Source of the DNA: Paraburkholderia phenazinium
Lineage (GTDB): Bacteria; Pseudomonadota; Gammaproteobacteria; Burkholderiales; Burkholderiaceae
Reading direction: 5' to 3'
Assembly: GCF_900100735.1 (NCBI RefSeq)
Contig: NZ_FNCJ01000034.1
Coordinates: 1-48,748 of the forward strand
Length of the DNA stretch: 48,748 bases
A program made the position numbers and the translations under genes. Each line of letters starts with the position of its first letter. Position 1 is the stretch's first letter. Positions 24,160 to 33,473 of the stretch are shown here, piece after piece. Under the pieces are notes generated by a model, which was not told the origin of the DNA, searched no databases, and worked only from the letters and a program-made list of their open reading frames with translations.

Positions 24160-25155
24160 ATGTGGATCAAGCGAAGCGACAGGATTGCACTGCAGGGTGA
24201 CGATATCTCCCCCAGCGAAATCACGCCGAAGCGGGCGTACGAGAACCGGCGGCGCGTGCTGCGGGCGGCGGGCGCGGCAGCGATGGGCAGTCTGATCGGC
24301 GTGAGCGGTGAGGCGTTCGCCGAGTATTCGTCGCCGGATGCAAAGGGACAGAAGCTGACGGCGAAGACGAATTCCAGGTTCGTCGCGGCGGATAAGGTCA
24401 CGCCTTACAAGGACATCACTACCTACAACAACTTCTACGAGTTTGGGACCGACAAGAGCGATCCGGCGCAGAATGCCGGGACGTTGCGGCCGCACCCCTG
24501 GCGCGTGAGCGTCGAGGGCGAGGTGAAGAACGCCAAGGTGTACGACATCGACGATCTGCTGAAGCTGGCGCCGCTCGAGGAGCGCGTGTACCGGCACCGC
24601 TGTGTCGAGGGCTGGTCGATGGTGATGCCGTGGATCGGGTTTCCGTTGTCGGAGCTCATCAAGCGGGCCCAGCCGAACGGCAATGCCAAATACGTGCAGT
24701 TCATCACACTGGCCGATCCGTCGCAGATGCCGGGGCTGTCCACGCCGATTCTCGACTGGCCGTACTCCGAGGGCCTGCGGATGGACGAAGCAATGAATCC
24801 GCTGACCTTACTGACGGTGGGTGTCTACGGTGAAGTGCTGCCCAACCAGAACGGTGCGCCGTTGCGGATCATCGTTCCCTGGAAATATGGCTTCAAGAGC
24901 GGCAAGTCGCTGGTGAAGATCCGCTTCGTCGACAAGCAGCCGGCCACGAGCTGGAACACCTACGCGCCGAACGAATACGGCTTTTACTCGAACGTGAATC
25001 CGAATGTCGACCATCCGCGCTGGAGCCAGGCAACCGAGCGGCGTATCGGCGAAGACGGTTTCTTCACGCCCAAGAGAAAGACGCTGATGTTTAACGGCTA
25101 CGGCGATCAGGTCGCGTCGCTCTATCAGGGCATGGACCTGAAGAAGAATTTTTGA
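24160..25155 (+). CDS. msrP: Periplasmic methionine sulfoxide reductase, molybdenum subunit
   Basis: A 331-residue MsrP (YedY) that repairs methionine sulfoxide in envelope proteins. A twin-arginine signal (NRRRVLRAAGAAAMGSL, residues 29-45) ends near EAFA. C148 in HRCVEGWSM is the molybdopterin-cofactor ligand. The ATG at 24160 has AGGAG (24148-24152) seven bases upstream; ATGs at 24106 and 24130 lack this and would bury the Tat signal. msrQ follows 12 bases after the stop. Confidence 0.95.
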   Translation: MWIKRSDRIALQGDDISPSEITPKRAYENRRRVLRAAGAAAMGSLIGVSGEAFAEYSSPDAKGQKLTAKTNSRFVAADKVTPYKDITTYNNFYEFGTDKSDPAQNAGTLRPHPWRVSVEGEVKNAKVYDIDDLLKLAPLEERVYRHRCVEGWSMVMPWIGFPLSELIKRAQPNGNAKYVQFITLADPSQMPGLSTPILDWPYSEGLRMDEAMNPLTLLTVGVYGEVLPNQNGAPLRIIVPWKYGFKSGKSLVKIRFVDKQPATSWNTYAPNEYGFYSNVNPNVDHPRWSQATERRIGEDGFFTPKRKTLMFNGYGDQVASLYQGMDLKKNF

Positions 25156-25167
25156 GCGTTATCTGCC

Positions 25168-25863
25168 ATGTCCTCCTCTGAAACCCCCACCGTGACTGAG
25201 CCCGCTTCGCGACGCCCGCCGCCTGCTGCAAAGCGTCCCGCCGCAGCGGGCACCCGCTGGGTGGTGCCGGTGAAGATCGCTGTCTTCGTGGCGGCGTGGT
25301 ATCCGCTCGCGCGGATCGTGTTGTTCGGCTTGACTGACCGGCTTGGCGCCAATCCGATCGAGTTCATCACCCGCTCAACCGGTTTGTGGACGCTGGTGTT
25401 CCTGTGCATCACGCTGGCTGTGACGCCGTTGCGCCGCTTGACCGGCGTGACTGCGCTGGCGCGTTTTCGGCGCATGCTCGGTCTGTACGCATTCTTTTAC
25501 GCTACGCTGCATTTCACGACGTACCTGTGGTTCGACAAATGGTTCGACGTGGCGGCCATCCTGAAGGACATCGGCAAGCGCCCGTTCATCATGGTCGGTT
25601 TCGCGGCCTTCGTGCTGCTGATCGCGCTGGCCGCGACTTCGCCGCGCGCCATGGTGCGCAAGCTCGGGCGCCGCTGGCAGACGCTGCACCGCGCGATTTA
25701 CGCGATCGGCGTGCTCGCGATCCTGCATTTCTGGTGGATGAAGTCCGGCAAGCACGATCTGCTGCTGCCTAAGATCTACGGCGCGATCATGCTTGCCTTG
25801 CTGGGATGGCGGCTGCTTGTGTGGCTGCGCGAGCGCGTGGCCTTAGGAGTTGCGAAGAGGTGA
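25168..25863 (+). CDS. msrQ: Haem-binding membrane subunit of the MsrPQ system
   Basis: A 231-residue MsrQ (YedZ) of the ferric-reductase-like membrane family, with about six spans. It passes quinol electrons to MsrP. Likely haem histidines lie in YATLHFTTYLWF, TLHRAIY and AILHFWWM. The first 30 residues form a Pro/Ala-rich cytoplasmic tail. It is in an operon with msrP and ends at a bidirectional terminator. Confidence 0.94.
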   Translation: MSSSETPTVTEPASRRPPPAAKRPAAAGTRWVVPVKIAVFVAAWYPLARIVLFGLTDRLGANPIEFITRSTGLWTLVFLCITLAVTPLRRLTGVTALARFRRMLGLYAFFYATLHFTTYLWFDKWFDVAAILKDIGKRPFIMVGFAAFVLLIALAATSPRAMVRKLGRRWQTLHRAIYAIGVLAILHFWWMKSGKHDLLLPKIYGAIMLALLGWRLLVWLRERVALGVAKR

Positions 25864-25898
25864 CCGAGCGCCTTTGGCTGTCTTAAGCACCGACCAAT

Positions 25899-25935
25899 AA
25901 AAAAGGCGATGCCGCGGTGGCATCGCCTTTTTGTT
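25899..25935. terminator. Bidirectional terminator between msrQ and lysA
   Basis: AAAAGGCGATGCC (25901-25913) pairs with GGCATCGCCTTTT (25919-25931) around GCGGT, with an A-run before and a T-run after. It serves the convergent genes msrQ (plus) and lysA (minus). Confidence 0.92.
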
Positions 25936-25975
25936 TGCAGTGTGTTGAGCCGTTCGTTAGCTGTCGATCAGCCGC

Positions 25976-27238
25976 TCAATCGGGCAGGATGGCTTCGCCG
26001 GCGAACAACTGCTTGACCTCTTCGCGCGCGCGGACCAGGTGCACCTTGTCGCCATCGACCATGACCTCGGCGGCACGCGGACGCGTGTTGTAGTTCGAAC
26101 TCATCACGAAACCGTAGGCGCCGGCCGAGCGCAGCGCGAGCAGATCGCCCGGCTCGATGGCCAGCAGGCGCTCACGGCCGAGCCAGTCGCCGCTTTCGCA
26201 GACCGGGCCGACCACGTCGTACACATGCGCCGGGGAGTCGCGCTTCACGACCGGTTCGATGCCGTGATACGCCTCGTACATGGCCGGGCGCGCGAGATCG
26301 TTCATCGCTGCGTCGACGATGGCGAAGTTCTTTTCGGCGCCGGGCTTGAGAAACTCGACACGCGTGAGCAGCACGCCGGCATTGCCGACCAGCGAACGAC
26401 CCGGCTCGAAATACACTTCGCGATGGCCATGACCGCGCGCTTCGATACGATCGAGCACCGTACGCACGAACTCGCCGATATCCGGCGGTGTTTCGTCGTC
26501 ATAGGTGATGCCGAGACCGCCGCCCACGTCGATGTGGCGGATCGACAGACCGTCCGCTTCGATCTGTTCGACCAGTTCGAGCACCTTGTCCACCGCGTCC
26601 AGATAAGGCGCGATTTCGGTGATCTGCGAACCGATATGGCAGTCGATCCCAACCACCTCGAGGTGCGTCATGGCCGCGGCGGCGCGATAGGTGGCGCGCG
26701 CCTCGTCGAACGCGACGCCGAACTTGTTCGACTTCAGGCCGGTGGAAATATACGGGTGCGTTTTCGCATCGACGTCGGGATTCACGCGCAGCGAGACCGG
26801 CGCTTTCTTGCCCACCGACGCAGCCACGGTGTTCAGGCGGTCGAGTTCGGGAATCGATTCGACGTTGAAGCATTTGACGCCCGCTTCGAGCGCCTCGCGC
26901 ATTTCGCCGGCGCTCTTGCCGACACCCGAAAATACGACGTGTTCCGCTTTGCCGCCGGCAGCCAGGACGCGCGCCAGTTCACCGCCGGAGACGATATCGA
27001 AGCCCGCTCCGAGCCTTGCGAACACGTTCAGCACTGCGAGATTGCTGTTTGCCTTGACGGCCACGTGAACCGTGGCGCGGCGGCCTGCGCATGCGCCCGC
27101 ATAGGCTTGCCATGTAGCGGTCAGCGCCGCACGCGAATACACGTACAGCGGCGTGCCGAACTGTTCGGCGAGTGAAACGGCGGACACGCCTTCGGCGTGC
27201 AGGACGCCGTCGACATAGGCAAATGCGGATCGAGTCAT
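25976..27238 (-). CDS. lysA: Diaminopimelate decarboxylase
   Basis: A 420-residue PLP-dependent fold-III enzyme that converts meso-diaminopimelate to L-lysine. The PLP lysine is in AVKANSN near residue 62. Further motifs are HIGSQI, the GGGLGI phosphate loop, EPGRSLVGNAG, and CESGDWLGRER carrying the catalytic cysteine. It follows lptM by nine bases, a pairing that is widespread in proteobacteria. Confidence 0.96.
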   Translation of the reverse strand: MTRSAFAYVDGVLHAEGVSAVSLAEQFGTPLYVYSRAALTATWQAYAGACAGRRATVHVAVKANSNLAVLNVFARLGAGFDIVSGGELARVLAAGGKAEHVVFSGVGKSAGEMREALEAGVKCFNVESIPELDRLNTVAASVGKKAPVSLRVNPDVDAKTHPYISTGLKSNKFGVAFDEARATYRAAAAMTHLEVVGIDCHIGSQITEIAPYLDAVDKVLELVEQIEADGLSIRHIDVGGGLGITYDDETPPDIGEFVRTVLDRIEARGHGHREVYFEPGRSLVGNAGVLLTRVEFLKPGAEKNFAIVDAAMNDLARPAMYEAYHGIEPVVKRDSPAHVYDVVGPVCESGDWLGRERLLAIEPGDLLALRSAGAYGFVMSSNYNTRPRAAEVMVDGDKVHLVRAREEVKQLFAGEAILPD

Positions 27239-27247
27239 GCGAAAGTC

Positions 27248-27592
27248 TTATTGAACGGGGGTGCTATCGGAGGCCGGCACTTGCGGTGCCGACGCAGCCG
27301 AGTCGGGTACGGTATGGAGTTCGGTTTCCGGCGCGAGCGTCAACGGCGTACCCGAGGTGTCGGGGATCGTGCCGGAGGCCGCTTGCGAATCGGGTTTCAC
27401 TGCGTCAGTGGATCGCGTCTGGGTCTCGTCGACGGGTTTGGCCGGCATTGGCGGCACGGTCGGCAAGTAGAGCGGCCCGCGTTGCCCGCAGCCGCCAAGA
27501 GCGCAACCTGCGACAATGACCAAAGCGGCTACAATCGCGCGGGGCGCCCACGCGCCGGGCGCCACTGTGCGCATCCGAGAAACGACTCGCAT
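27248..27592 (-). CDS. lptM: Outer-membrane lipoprotein LptM (YifL family)
   Basis: A 114-residue lipoprotein. The short signature GQRGPLYLP right after the lipidated cysteine identifies LptM, which helps the LptDE lipopolysaccharide translocon mature. Two possible lipobox cysteines occur, C30 (IVAGC) and C35 (ALGGC); C35, directly before the signature, is the likely one. AGGGA lies 5 bases before the ATG. The rest is a Pro/Ser/Thr-rich tail, much longer than the E. coli protein. It is co-directional with lysA and divergent from cyaY. Confidence 0.88.
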   Translation of the reverse strand: MRVVSRMRTVAPGAWAPRAIVAALVIVAGCALGGCGQRGPLYLPTVPPMPAKPVDETQTRSTDAVKPDSQAASGTIPDTSGTPLTLAPETELHTVPDSAASAPQVPASDSTPVQ

Positions 27593-27627
27593 GACTGTCC
27601 CTGAAAAAATGATCGTTGGAGTTTAGC

Positions 27628-27945
27628 ATGTCCGATAGCGAATACCTGACCCGCGCCGAGGCCGCGCTTGCGGCCATCGAACGCACGCTCGACGATACGG
27701 AAGCCGATATCGAGTTCGAACGCAGCGGCAATGTTTTGACGCTCGAATTCGAGAATGGCTCGAAGATCATCGTGAATCTGCAGCCGCCGATGCGGGAAAT
27801 CTGGATCGCTGCAAAAGCAGGCGGTTTCCATTTCCGCTTTACCGACGACGCATGGCGCGACACCCGCAATGGCACCGAGTTTTTCGCCGCGCTGTCGGAC
27901 TACGCGACGCAGCAGGCCGGCGAGCCGGTTCGCTTCCAGCCGTAA
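27628..27945 (+). CDS. cyaY: Frataxin-like iron-binding protein CyaY
   Basis: A 105-residue frataxin. It has the acidic first helix (EAALAAIERTLDDTEADIE) that binds iron, and the beta-sheet core with NLQPPMREIWIAAKAGG and FRFTDDAWRDTRNGTEF. It modulates iron supply to Fe-S cluster assembly. GGAG at 27618-27621 is six bases before the ATG. The divergent neighbour is lptM. Confidence 0.95.
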   Translation: MSDSEYLTRAEAALAAIERTLDDTEADIEFERSGNVLTLEFENGSKIIVNLQPPMREIWIAAKAGGFHFRFTDDAWRDTRNGTEFFAALSDYATQQAGEPVRFQP

Positions 27946-28131
27946 GCGCGAGGTCTCAGCGGCGTCTTTCTTGACGCCGGAGGAGGCCGAGGACGTTGTA
28001 TGGCCAGCCGCTCGCGACCGCATTGAACGGTCGCAATCTCGTTGGCGCGCTTCCGATAGCGCGCTGACGAAACCGCGGCGACACAGCCGTGCGGACTCAG
28101 CCGCGCTGACACGGCCGCACCAACGAAACCG

Positions 28132-30555
28132 TTAATGACCGCGGAACAGGTTCATGATGTCCTGCTTTTCCTGGTCGCCCACCTGTTCCGGCGCAGGCGC
28201 TGCCGCCGCACCGGATGCCGCATCGCTCGAGTCCGCATCCAGATCGGCCTGACTTATCCCGACCGTCGAGACGAAACCGTTGCCCGGCGTGAAGTTGTCG
28301 AAATACAGTTCGTCGCCGAGCGTGACGACCCCCTGCGGCATCGGCATCTTGTAATCGGGCACGCCCTTCAGTGCCTTGGCCATGTAGTCGATCCACACCG
28401 GTAACGCCAGACCGCCGCCGGTTTCCTTGTCGCCGAGGCTGCGCGGATTGTCGTAGCCGATCCATGCGATGGCGGTGAGCGTGTGCTGGTAACCCGCAAA
28501 CCAGGCGTCGCGTGAATCGTTGGTCGTGCCGGTTTTGCCCGCGAGGTCGGTGCGCTTCAGGACATTGGACTTCGCCCCGGTGCCGCGTTGCGCGACGCTT
28601 TGCAGCAGGCTGTTCATCACGTAGGCATTGCGCGCGTCGATGGCGTACGGCGCGCTTTGTCCGGCGACGAGCGGCTTGGCTTGCGCCACGACCATACCGC
28701 GCTGGTCGGTCACTTCCGCGATCAGATACGGGTTGATCCGATATCCGCCATTGGCGAACACCGAAAAGCCGCCGGCCATCTGTAGCGGCGTGACGAGACC
28801 CGCGCCGAGCGCCATCGGCAGATAGGCCGGGTGGCGATCCGCATCGAAGCCGAAACGGGTGATGTACTGCTGCGCGTACTTCGGGCCGATCTGGCTGAGA
28901 ATCCGGATCGATACGAGGTTCCTCGACTTCTGCAGCGCGGTGCGCATTGTCATTGGGCCGTCGAAGCCGCCGCCGTAGTTCTTCGGCTCCCACGCCTGAC
29001 CGCCGGTTTCCGCGGCGCTGAAGAAGAGCGGCGCGTCGTTGATGACCGTGGCCGGGCCGAGGCCCTTTTCCAGCGAAGCCGAATAGATAAACGGCTTGAA
29101 GCTCGAACCCGGCTGCCGCCACGCCTGGGTGACGTGGTTGAACTTGTTCTTGTTGAAGTCGAAGCCGCCAACCAGCGCGCGGATCGCCCCGTCTTGCGGC
29201 ACGACCGAGACGAAGGCGCCCTCGACCTGCGGCAACTGCGTGATTGACCAGGTGCCGTCGTCACCCTTGACGACGCGGATGATTGCGCCGGGACGGATAC
29301 GCTGGTTCGGCTGCGCGCGCGGGCCCAGTGCGAAGGCTGCGAAGCGCAGGCCGTCGCCTTGCAAGGTGGCGACATTGCCGTCGGCGAGGGTCGCCTCGAC
29401 CTGCTTCGGATTGGCGGTCGTTACGACGGCCGCGATGATTTCGCCGTTGTCGGGATGTTCGAGCAGGGCGTCGTCGATGGCCTGTTCGCGCTCGTCCGCG
29501 TCGGAGGGCAGATCGATGAAGGCTTCCGGCCCGCGATAGCCGTGGCGCCGCTCGTAGTCCATCAGGCCTTTGCGCAACGCACGGTATGCGACATCCTGAT
29601 CCGCCGAGTCGATCGTCGTCACCACATTCAGCCCACGCGTGTAGGCCTCTTCGTGATACTGCGCGTACATCATCTGACGGACCATCTCCGCGACGTATTC
29701 CGCGTGCACGCTGAACTCCTTGCCCGCGCCCTTGACGGCGAGCGGCTGCCTGCTCGCTTCGTCGTACTGCTCCTGCGTGATGTAGTGCAACTCCAGCATG
29801 CGCTGCAGGATGTACTCCTGACGAACCTTGGCGCGCTTGGGGTTGACCACCGGGTTATAGGCCGAGGGGGCCTTGGGCAGGCCGGCTAGCATGGCGGATT
29901 CGGCGAGCGTCAGGTCCTTCATGTCCTTGCCGAAATACACCCGCGCCGCGCTAGCGAAGCCGTAGGCGCGTTGGCCCAGATAGATCTGATTCATGTACAC
30001 CTCGAGAATCTGATCTTTCGACAGCTTCGATTCGATTTTGTACGCGAGCAACATCTCGTAGATCTTACGGGTGTAGGTTTTTTCGCTCGAAAGGAAGAAG
30101 TTGCGCGCCACCTGCATGGTGATCGTACTGGCGCCTTGTGTGGCGTGACCGTTGGTCAGCGCCACGAAACCGGCGCGTGCAATACCCGTCAGGTCGACGC
30201 CGCCGTGGTCGTAGAAGCGTGCGTCTTCAATGGCGAGCACGGCCTTCTTGAGACTGTCGGGCACGTCCTGAATATGCACGACATCGCGCCGCTCTTCGCC
30301 GAATTCGCCGATCAGCACGTGGTCCGCCGTGTAAATGCGCAGCGGCACTTTCGGACGGTAGTCGGTGAGCGCGTCGAGCGAAGGCAGGTTCGGCGTGGCC
30401 ACGACCAGCGCATAGCCGAGCACGAGTCCGGCACAAGCGATGCCGGCGAACATCAGACCAACCAGACCCAGGACGAGCGTCAGTAACAACGAACGTTTGC
30501 GCTTCTGCGGAGCGGGTGGCGAGGGCGGCGGGGACGTAGGGGACGAAGATTGCAT
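28132..30555 (-). CDS. mrcA: Penicillin-binding protein 1A
   Basis: A bifunctional class A peptidoglycan synthase of 807 residues. A Ser/Pro-rich cytoplasmic tail and one membrane span are followed by the glycosyltransferase domain (IEDARFYDHGG, QGASTITMQVARN, YMNQIYLG). The transpeptidase domain has SSFK near residue 483, SRN near 543 and KTGT near 673. An in-frame ATG at 30600 is rejected because the TATAAT at 30581-30586 would start transcription inside it. It is divergent from pilM, as in many proteobacteria (ponA-pil arrangement). Confidence 0.94.
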   Translation of the reverse strand: MQSSSPTSPPPSPPAPQKRKRSLLLTLVLGLVGLMFAGIACAGLVLGYALVVATPNLPSLDALTDYRPKVPLRIYTADHVLIGEFGEERRDVVHIQDVPDSLKKAVLAIEDARFYDHGGVDLTGIARAGFVALTNGHATQGASTITMQVARNFFLSSEKTYTRKIYEMLLAYKIESKLSKDQILEVYMNQIYLGQRAYGFASAARVYFGKDMKDLTLAESAMLAGLPKAPSAYNPVVNPKRAKVRQEYILQRMLELHYITQEQYDEASRQPLAVKGAGKEFSVHAEYVAEMVRQMMYAQYHEEAYTRGLNVVTTIDSADQDVAYRALRKGLMDYERRHGYRGPEAFIDLPSDADEREQAIDDALLEHPDNGEIIAAVVTTANPKQVEATLADGNVATLQGDGLRFAAFALGPRAQPNQRIRPGAIIRVVKGDDGTWSITQLPQVEGAFVSVVPQDGAIRALVGGFDFNKNKFNHVTQAWRQPGSSFKPFIYSASLEKGLGPATVINDAPLFFSAAETGGQAWEPKNYGGGFDGPMTMRTALQKSRNLVSIRILSQIGPKYAQQYITRFGFDADRHPAYLPMALGAGLVTPLQMAGGFSVFANGGYRINPYLIAEVTDQRGMVVAQAKPLVAGQSAPYAIDARNAYVMNSLLQSVAQRGTGAKSNVLKRTDLAGKTGTTNDSRDAWFAGYQHTLTAIAWIGYDNPRSLGDKETGGGLALPVWIDYMAKALKGVPDYKMPMPQGVVTLGDELYFDNFTPGNGFVSTVGISQADLDADSSDAASGAAAAPAPEQVGDQEKQDIMNLFRGH

Positions 30556-30580
30556 ATGAACACCAAAAAACAGTCCCGCG

Positions 30581-30586
30581 ATTATA
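30581..30586 (-). promoter_or_regulatory. -10 box of mrcA
   Basis: TATAAT is read on the minus strand, 26 bases before the chosen mrcA start. The -35 region is weak. It decides the mrcA start codon, since the longer alternative begins upstream of it. Confidence 0.6.
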
Positions 30587-30666
30587 GCCGCCAGGCTCAT
30601 CAGCTTTCGGCATGCTTACGGATGGGTGGCGTGCCGCGCAGGAGATGACCCTACTGTAGACGCTTT

Positions 30667-30694
30667 GAGGTCGCCCAGGGAGCCGTGGGACCTC
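30667..30694 (+). other. Stem-loop in the mrcA-pilM spacer
   Basis: GAGGT (30667-30671) and CCCA (30674-30677) pair with TGGG (30686-30689) and ACCTC (30690-30694), giving a nine-pair stem with a small bulge in the 295-base divergent spacer. No T-run follows. It could lie in the pilM leader or be an operator. No clear pilM promoter was found. Confidence 0.35.
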
Positions 30695-30895
30695 ACGTTA
30701 GCCATTCGGCTGAATATCGCGCAACGCAGCGGCTGCGCACAATTCTCCTCTCAAGAAATAGCAGGGCATTTCCACGTTTTCCGGCCTCCTCGGGGGGCAT
30801 GGCGCACAGCGTCGGGAAGGTGGTTGCCCGGTACGCGCGAGCGAATGGTTCGCCGCGTGTGTTGCGTGTTTGGCGTGTGTCTGAGGGGAGGCGGG

Positions 30896-31876
30896 ATGGC
30901 GATCAGAAGTTCGTTGTTGGTGAAGGTGCGGCGTTTTGCTGCGGGAATCGACGTGAGCCCGCAGGCGGTGAGGCTGGTGGTGCTGAGTCAGCGTGTGCCC
31001 GTGGGCGGCCCGGTGCGCGTCGAGTATCTCGCGGCTGTCCCATTGGTCGCGGGGGCGATCGCGGGTGTGGAGATCGTGGATCGCGCGGCGGTGATCCGCG
31101 CATTGCGCGATGTGTTCGCGGAGCTGCCACGCCCTTGTGCGTCCAGCTCGTTGCGTTGCGCGATGGCGCTGCCGGCCTCGGCGACGTTCATGTCGAGTTT
31201 GCCGCTGGCGCGGCTCGGTGGCATGAGCGCCGTAACGGCCGCGAGCGGCGCCTCGCTCGCGGCGCTGGAGTCGGCCGTATTGAGCGAAGCGGAGCGGATC
31301 GCGGGGATCGAGCGTCATGCGCTGGCGGTCGACTGGTTCGTAGATGGCTCGCCGCGCCGGGCAGGTTCCGTGACGATTGCAGCAGCTACCCGCCAGCATC
31401 TCGAGGCGCGCATCGAGTGTGCGGCAGCGGCTGGCGTGACGTTGACCGCGATCGACGGCGAGCCGCACGCCGCGCTGCGCGCGCTGGTTCATACAGCGGC
31501 CCTCGAACTGGAGCCGCACGAAACCTACGCGGCGCTCTGGATCGGCGCGGACGGCGTGTATGGCTGGCGTATTGCAGACGAGGCCGTTGTCGGTGAGATG
31601 CACTATCCCGCCCCCGAGCACGAAGATCTGGCCGACGCGTTACGCGACCTTGCAGACGGCGGTGCACTCGGCTGCGCGTTGCTCGGAGGTGAACTGGATC
31701 TGCTTGATGGGGTCGGTTTTTCGGTCGCGGATCTCGGCGATGTGCTGGGCTGCACGCTGCTGCCGTTCGAATGCGTTGCGATTGGCGATTGCGCGCGCCC
31801 GTTGTCCGCCGCACTGTTGCGCGAGCCAAATTGCGTGGTGGCATTCGGTCTCGCCTTGCGTGGGGTGATGGAATGA
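30896..31876 (+). CDS. pilM: Type IV pilus assembly protein PilM
   Basis: A 326-residue actin-like ATPase of the type IV pilus alignment complex. The N-terminal phosphate-loop region reads AAGIDVSPQAVRLVVLS, and the DWFVDG and GVTLTAIDGEPHAALRAL segments fit the fold. It binds the N-terminus of PilN on the cytoplasmic side. It is slightly shorter than the usual 350 residues and rather diverged. The ATG at 30896 has GGGGAGG upstream; the frame is open to 30626 but that part looks non-coding. It overlaps pilN by four bases. Confidence 0.88.
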   Translation: MAIRSSLLVKVRRFAAGIDVSPQAVRLVVLSQRVPVGGPVRVEYLAAVPLVAGAIAGVEIVDRAAVIRALRDVFAELPRPCASSSLRCAMALPASATFMSSLPLARLGGMSAVTAASGASLAALESAVLSEAERIAGIERHALAVDWFVDGSPRRAGSVTIAAATRQHLEARIECAAAAGVTLTAIDGEPHAALRALVHTAALELEPHETYAALWIGADGVYGWRIADEAVVGEMHYPAPEHEDLADALRDLADGGALGCALLGGELDLLDGVGFSVADLGDVLGCTLLPFECVAIGDCARPLSAALLREPNCVVAFGLALRGVME

Positions 31877-32559
31877 CGTGGATGAACTCGCGCATGGGGG
31901 CGGCCGGTCAAGCGGTCTGGATCGGTGGCTTCAATCTTTTGCCATACAGGCAACGCGACGCCCGGCGCGCGCGGCGGCGCTGCCTGCTCGAATGCCTGGG
32001 CGCGGCGTTGCTGGGCTGCGCGGCGGTGCTTGCGGTGGCCGGCTGGCAGACCTTCGAACGTACCCGGCTGGATACGCAGCGCGTGTCGAGCGAGCACGAA
32101 CTGGCGCGCTTGGCGCCCCCCCTTGCGGAGCACGCGAGACTGCGCCACGAAGCTGATCAACGCAACCACCGTTACACGCGTGCGGTCGCGCTATCCGCGC
32201 CGTTGATGCGTCTGCTTGATCTGCTCGACACCTTGAGCCGCCTGCCTACGGACGACGTCGCCCTGCAACAGCTACGGCAGCGCGGGCACGAGACGGAACT
32301 GCTCGCGACTTCGCGGGATCCTTTGGGGTCCACGCTGTGGCTCAAGCAATTGAGTATGGTGCGTGGCGTGAAGAGCGCCGAGGTCGCCGATCTGCGTCCT
32401 CTGGCGCGTACCGGACGCGCTGTCGCAGCGAGCGGCGGCGGCACGCTCGAGTTTGCCGCACGCTTGCACTGGGATGAGGCCGCTAAAGACGCGCCGCCAT
32501 CGGGAGTCTCCGCAAGCGGACCAATGCGCGAACCGGCTCAGCCGGGAGGTGTGCGATGA
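31873..32559 (+). CDS. pilN: Type IV pilus assembly protein PilN
   Basis: A 228-residue single-span protein. It has the diagnostic NLLPYR motif (residues 21-26) that docks into PilM, one membrane helix near 41-60, a coiled segment and a periplasmic ferredoxin-like domain. The last 40 residues are Ala/Pro/Gly-rich. It overlaps both pilM and pilO by four bases (ATGA). Confidence 0.88.
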   Translation: MTWMNSRMGAAGQAVWIGGFNLLPYRQRDARRARRRCLLECLGAALLGCAAVLAVAGWQTFERTRLDTQRVSSEHELARLAPPLAEHARLRHEADQRNHRYTRAVALSAPLMRLLDLLDTLSRLPTDDVALQQLRQRGHETELLATSRDPLGSTLWLKQLSMVRGVKSAEVADLRPLARTGRAVAASGGGTLEFAARLHWDEAAKDAPPSGVSASGPMREPAQPGGVR

Positions 32560-33473
32560 GCACCTTGCTTGCTCAGCACGCTGCCGCAGCGGGAGAGACG
32601 GCGCTGCTTTCGAGCTGGTTGAACCGGCTGCGCTTGCCGCTGACGGCGTGGAGCGGACGGCGCCGGCTTCTGGTTGGGGTGCTGATAGGCATTGCTGTCT
32701 TTTGTGCCGGCGCGAACGCGTGGATTTCTGCGGATCTGGCCGGAGTGCAGGCTGGCCGCGCGGCTCTCTCTGAGGCTCGAAATCGACTCGCCAGGGCGCA
32801 GCGCTCGCTTGGCGAGTTGCCTGAACTGCGGCGTAACGTCGCAGCGATGCCGCTTGGACCGGCGCCAGAGCCGTGGACGCCTGCCGATGACGTGCGTCTG
32901 ATATCACTGCTCGCAGCCCGCAGCGGCGTGACCTTGCTCACTCTGGCGCCGGGCGCAGGACACGATGCAGGGAGTGCAGGGCTGGATACGATGCGCTCGA
33001 TGCATCTGACCGCCCAGGCCGACTTCCTGCACCTGATGGTGTTCCTGCGTGGCCTGTCGGACCTGCCGCTGCTGGTCGTGCCTGAAGATGTGACCGTCAA
33101 GCGCGGCACCGGCGTCTTGCTCATCAGCGCAAACCTGCATCTGTTCCATGCGCTGAGCCCCGCGCCGGTCCGCCAGGAGCTTTTCATCGACGAAGACCTC
33201 GAGGCCGACGACGAGGTCGTGGTGTTCTACGACCCGTTTTCAGTGCAACCGCAAGCGGACGGGGACGCAGCGCAAGCTGGCCTCCTGCGGCTAGTCGGCC
33301 TGTTGCGCGACCGCACGCGCGGCCTTGCGCTGCTCGAAACCGCCGATGGCGCGGCGACTGTCGAGCGAGGTCAGCGGGTGGGCGACGACCGGGTCACGGG
33401 CATGGACGCGCTCAGTATCACGCTGACGAATCGTGTCGGTTCGCGCACGCTTGCCTTGACGGAGGCCTCATGA
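32556..33473 (+). CDS. pilO: PilO with a fused PilP-like C-terminal segment
   Basis: A 305-residue protein. One membrane helix (38-57), a coiled coil (about 66-95) and the PilO ferredoxin-like domain (about 105-200) are followed by a PilP-type segment from about 224. That segment reads YDPFSVQP, then LLRLVGLLRD, and the ATVERGQRVGDDRV turn that ends PilP domains. PilP is normally a separate lipoprotein that links PilNO to PilQ. No separate pilP gene lies between pilO and pilQ, and pilQ starts in the stop codon. The assignment to PilP rests on motif recognition. Confidence 0.82.
   Translation: MSTLLAQHAAAAGETALLSSWLNRLRLPLTAWSGRRRLLVGVLIGIAVFCAGANAWISADLAGVQAGRAALSEARNRLARAQRSLGELPELRRNVAAMPLGPAPEPWTPADDVRLISLLAARSGVTLLTLAPGAGHDAGSAGLDTMRSMHLTAQADFLHLMVFLRGLSDLPLLVVPEDVTVKRGTGVLLISANLHLFHALSPAPVRQELFIDEDLEADDEVVVFYDPFSVQPQADGDAAQAGLLRLVGLLRDRTRGLALLETADGAATVERGQRVGDDRVTGMDALSITLTNRVGSRTLALTEAS

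Noticed and set aside
27961..27978. Terminator after cyaY (GGCGTC with GACGCC)
   Set aside because: The stem is only six pairs and is followed by GGAGG rather than a T-run.
30626..30895. N-terminal extension of PilM
   Set aside because: The frame is open but the sequence has no PilM similarity, and the strong GGGGAGG site marks the ATG at 30896.
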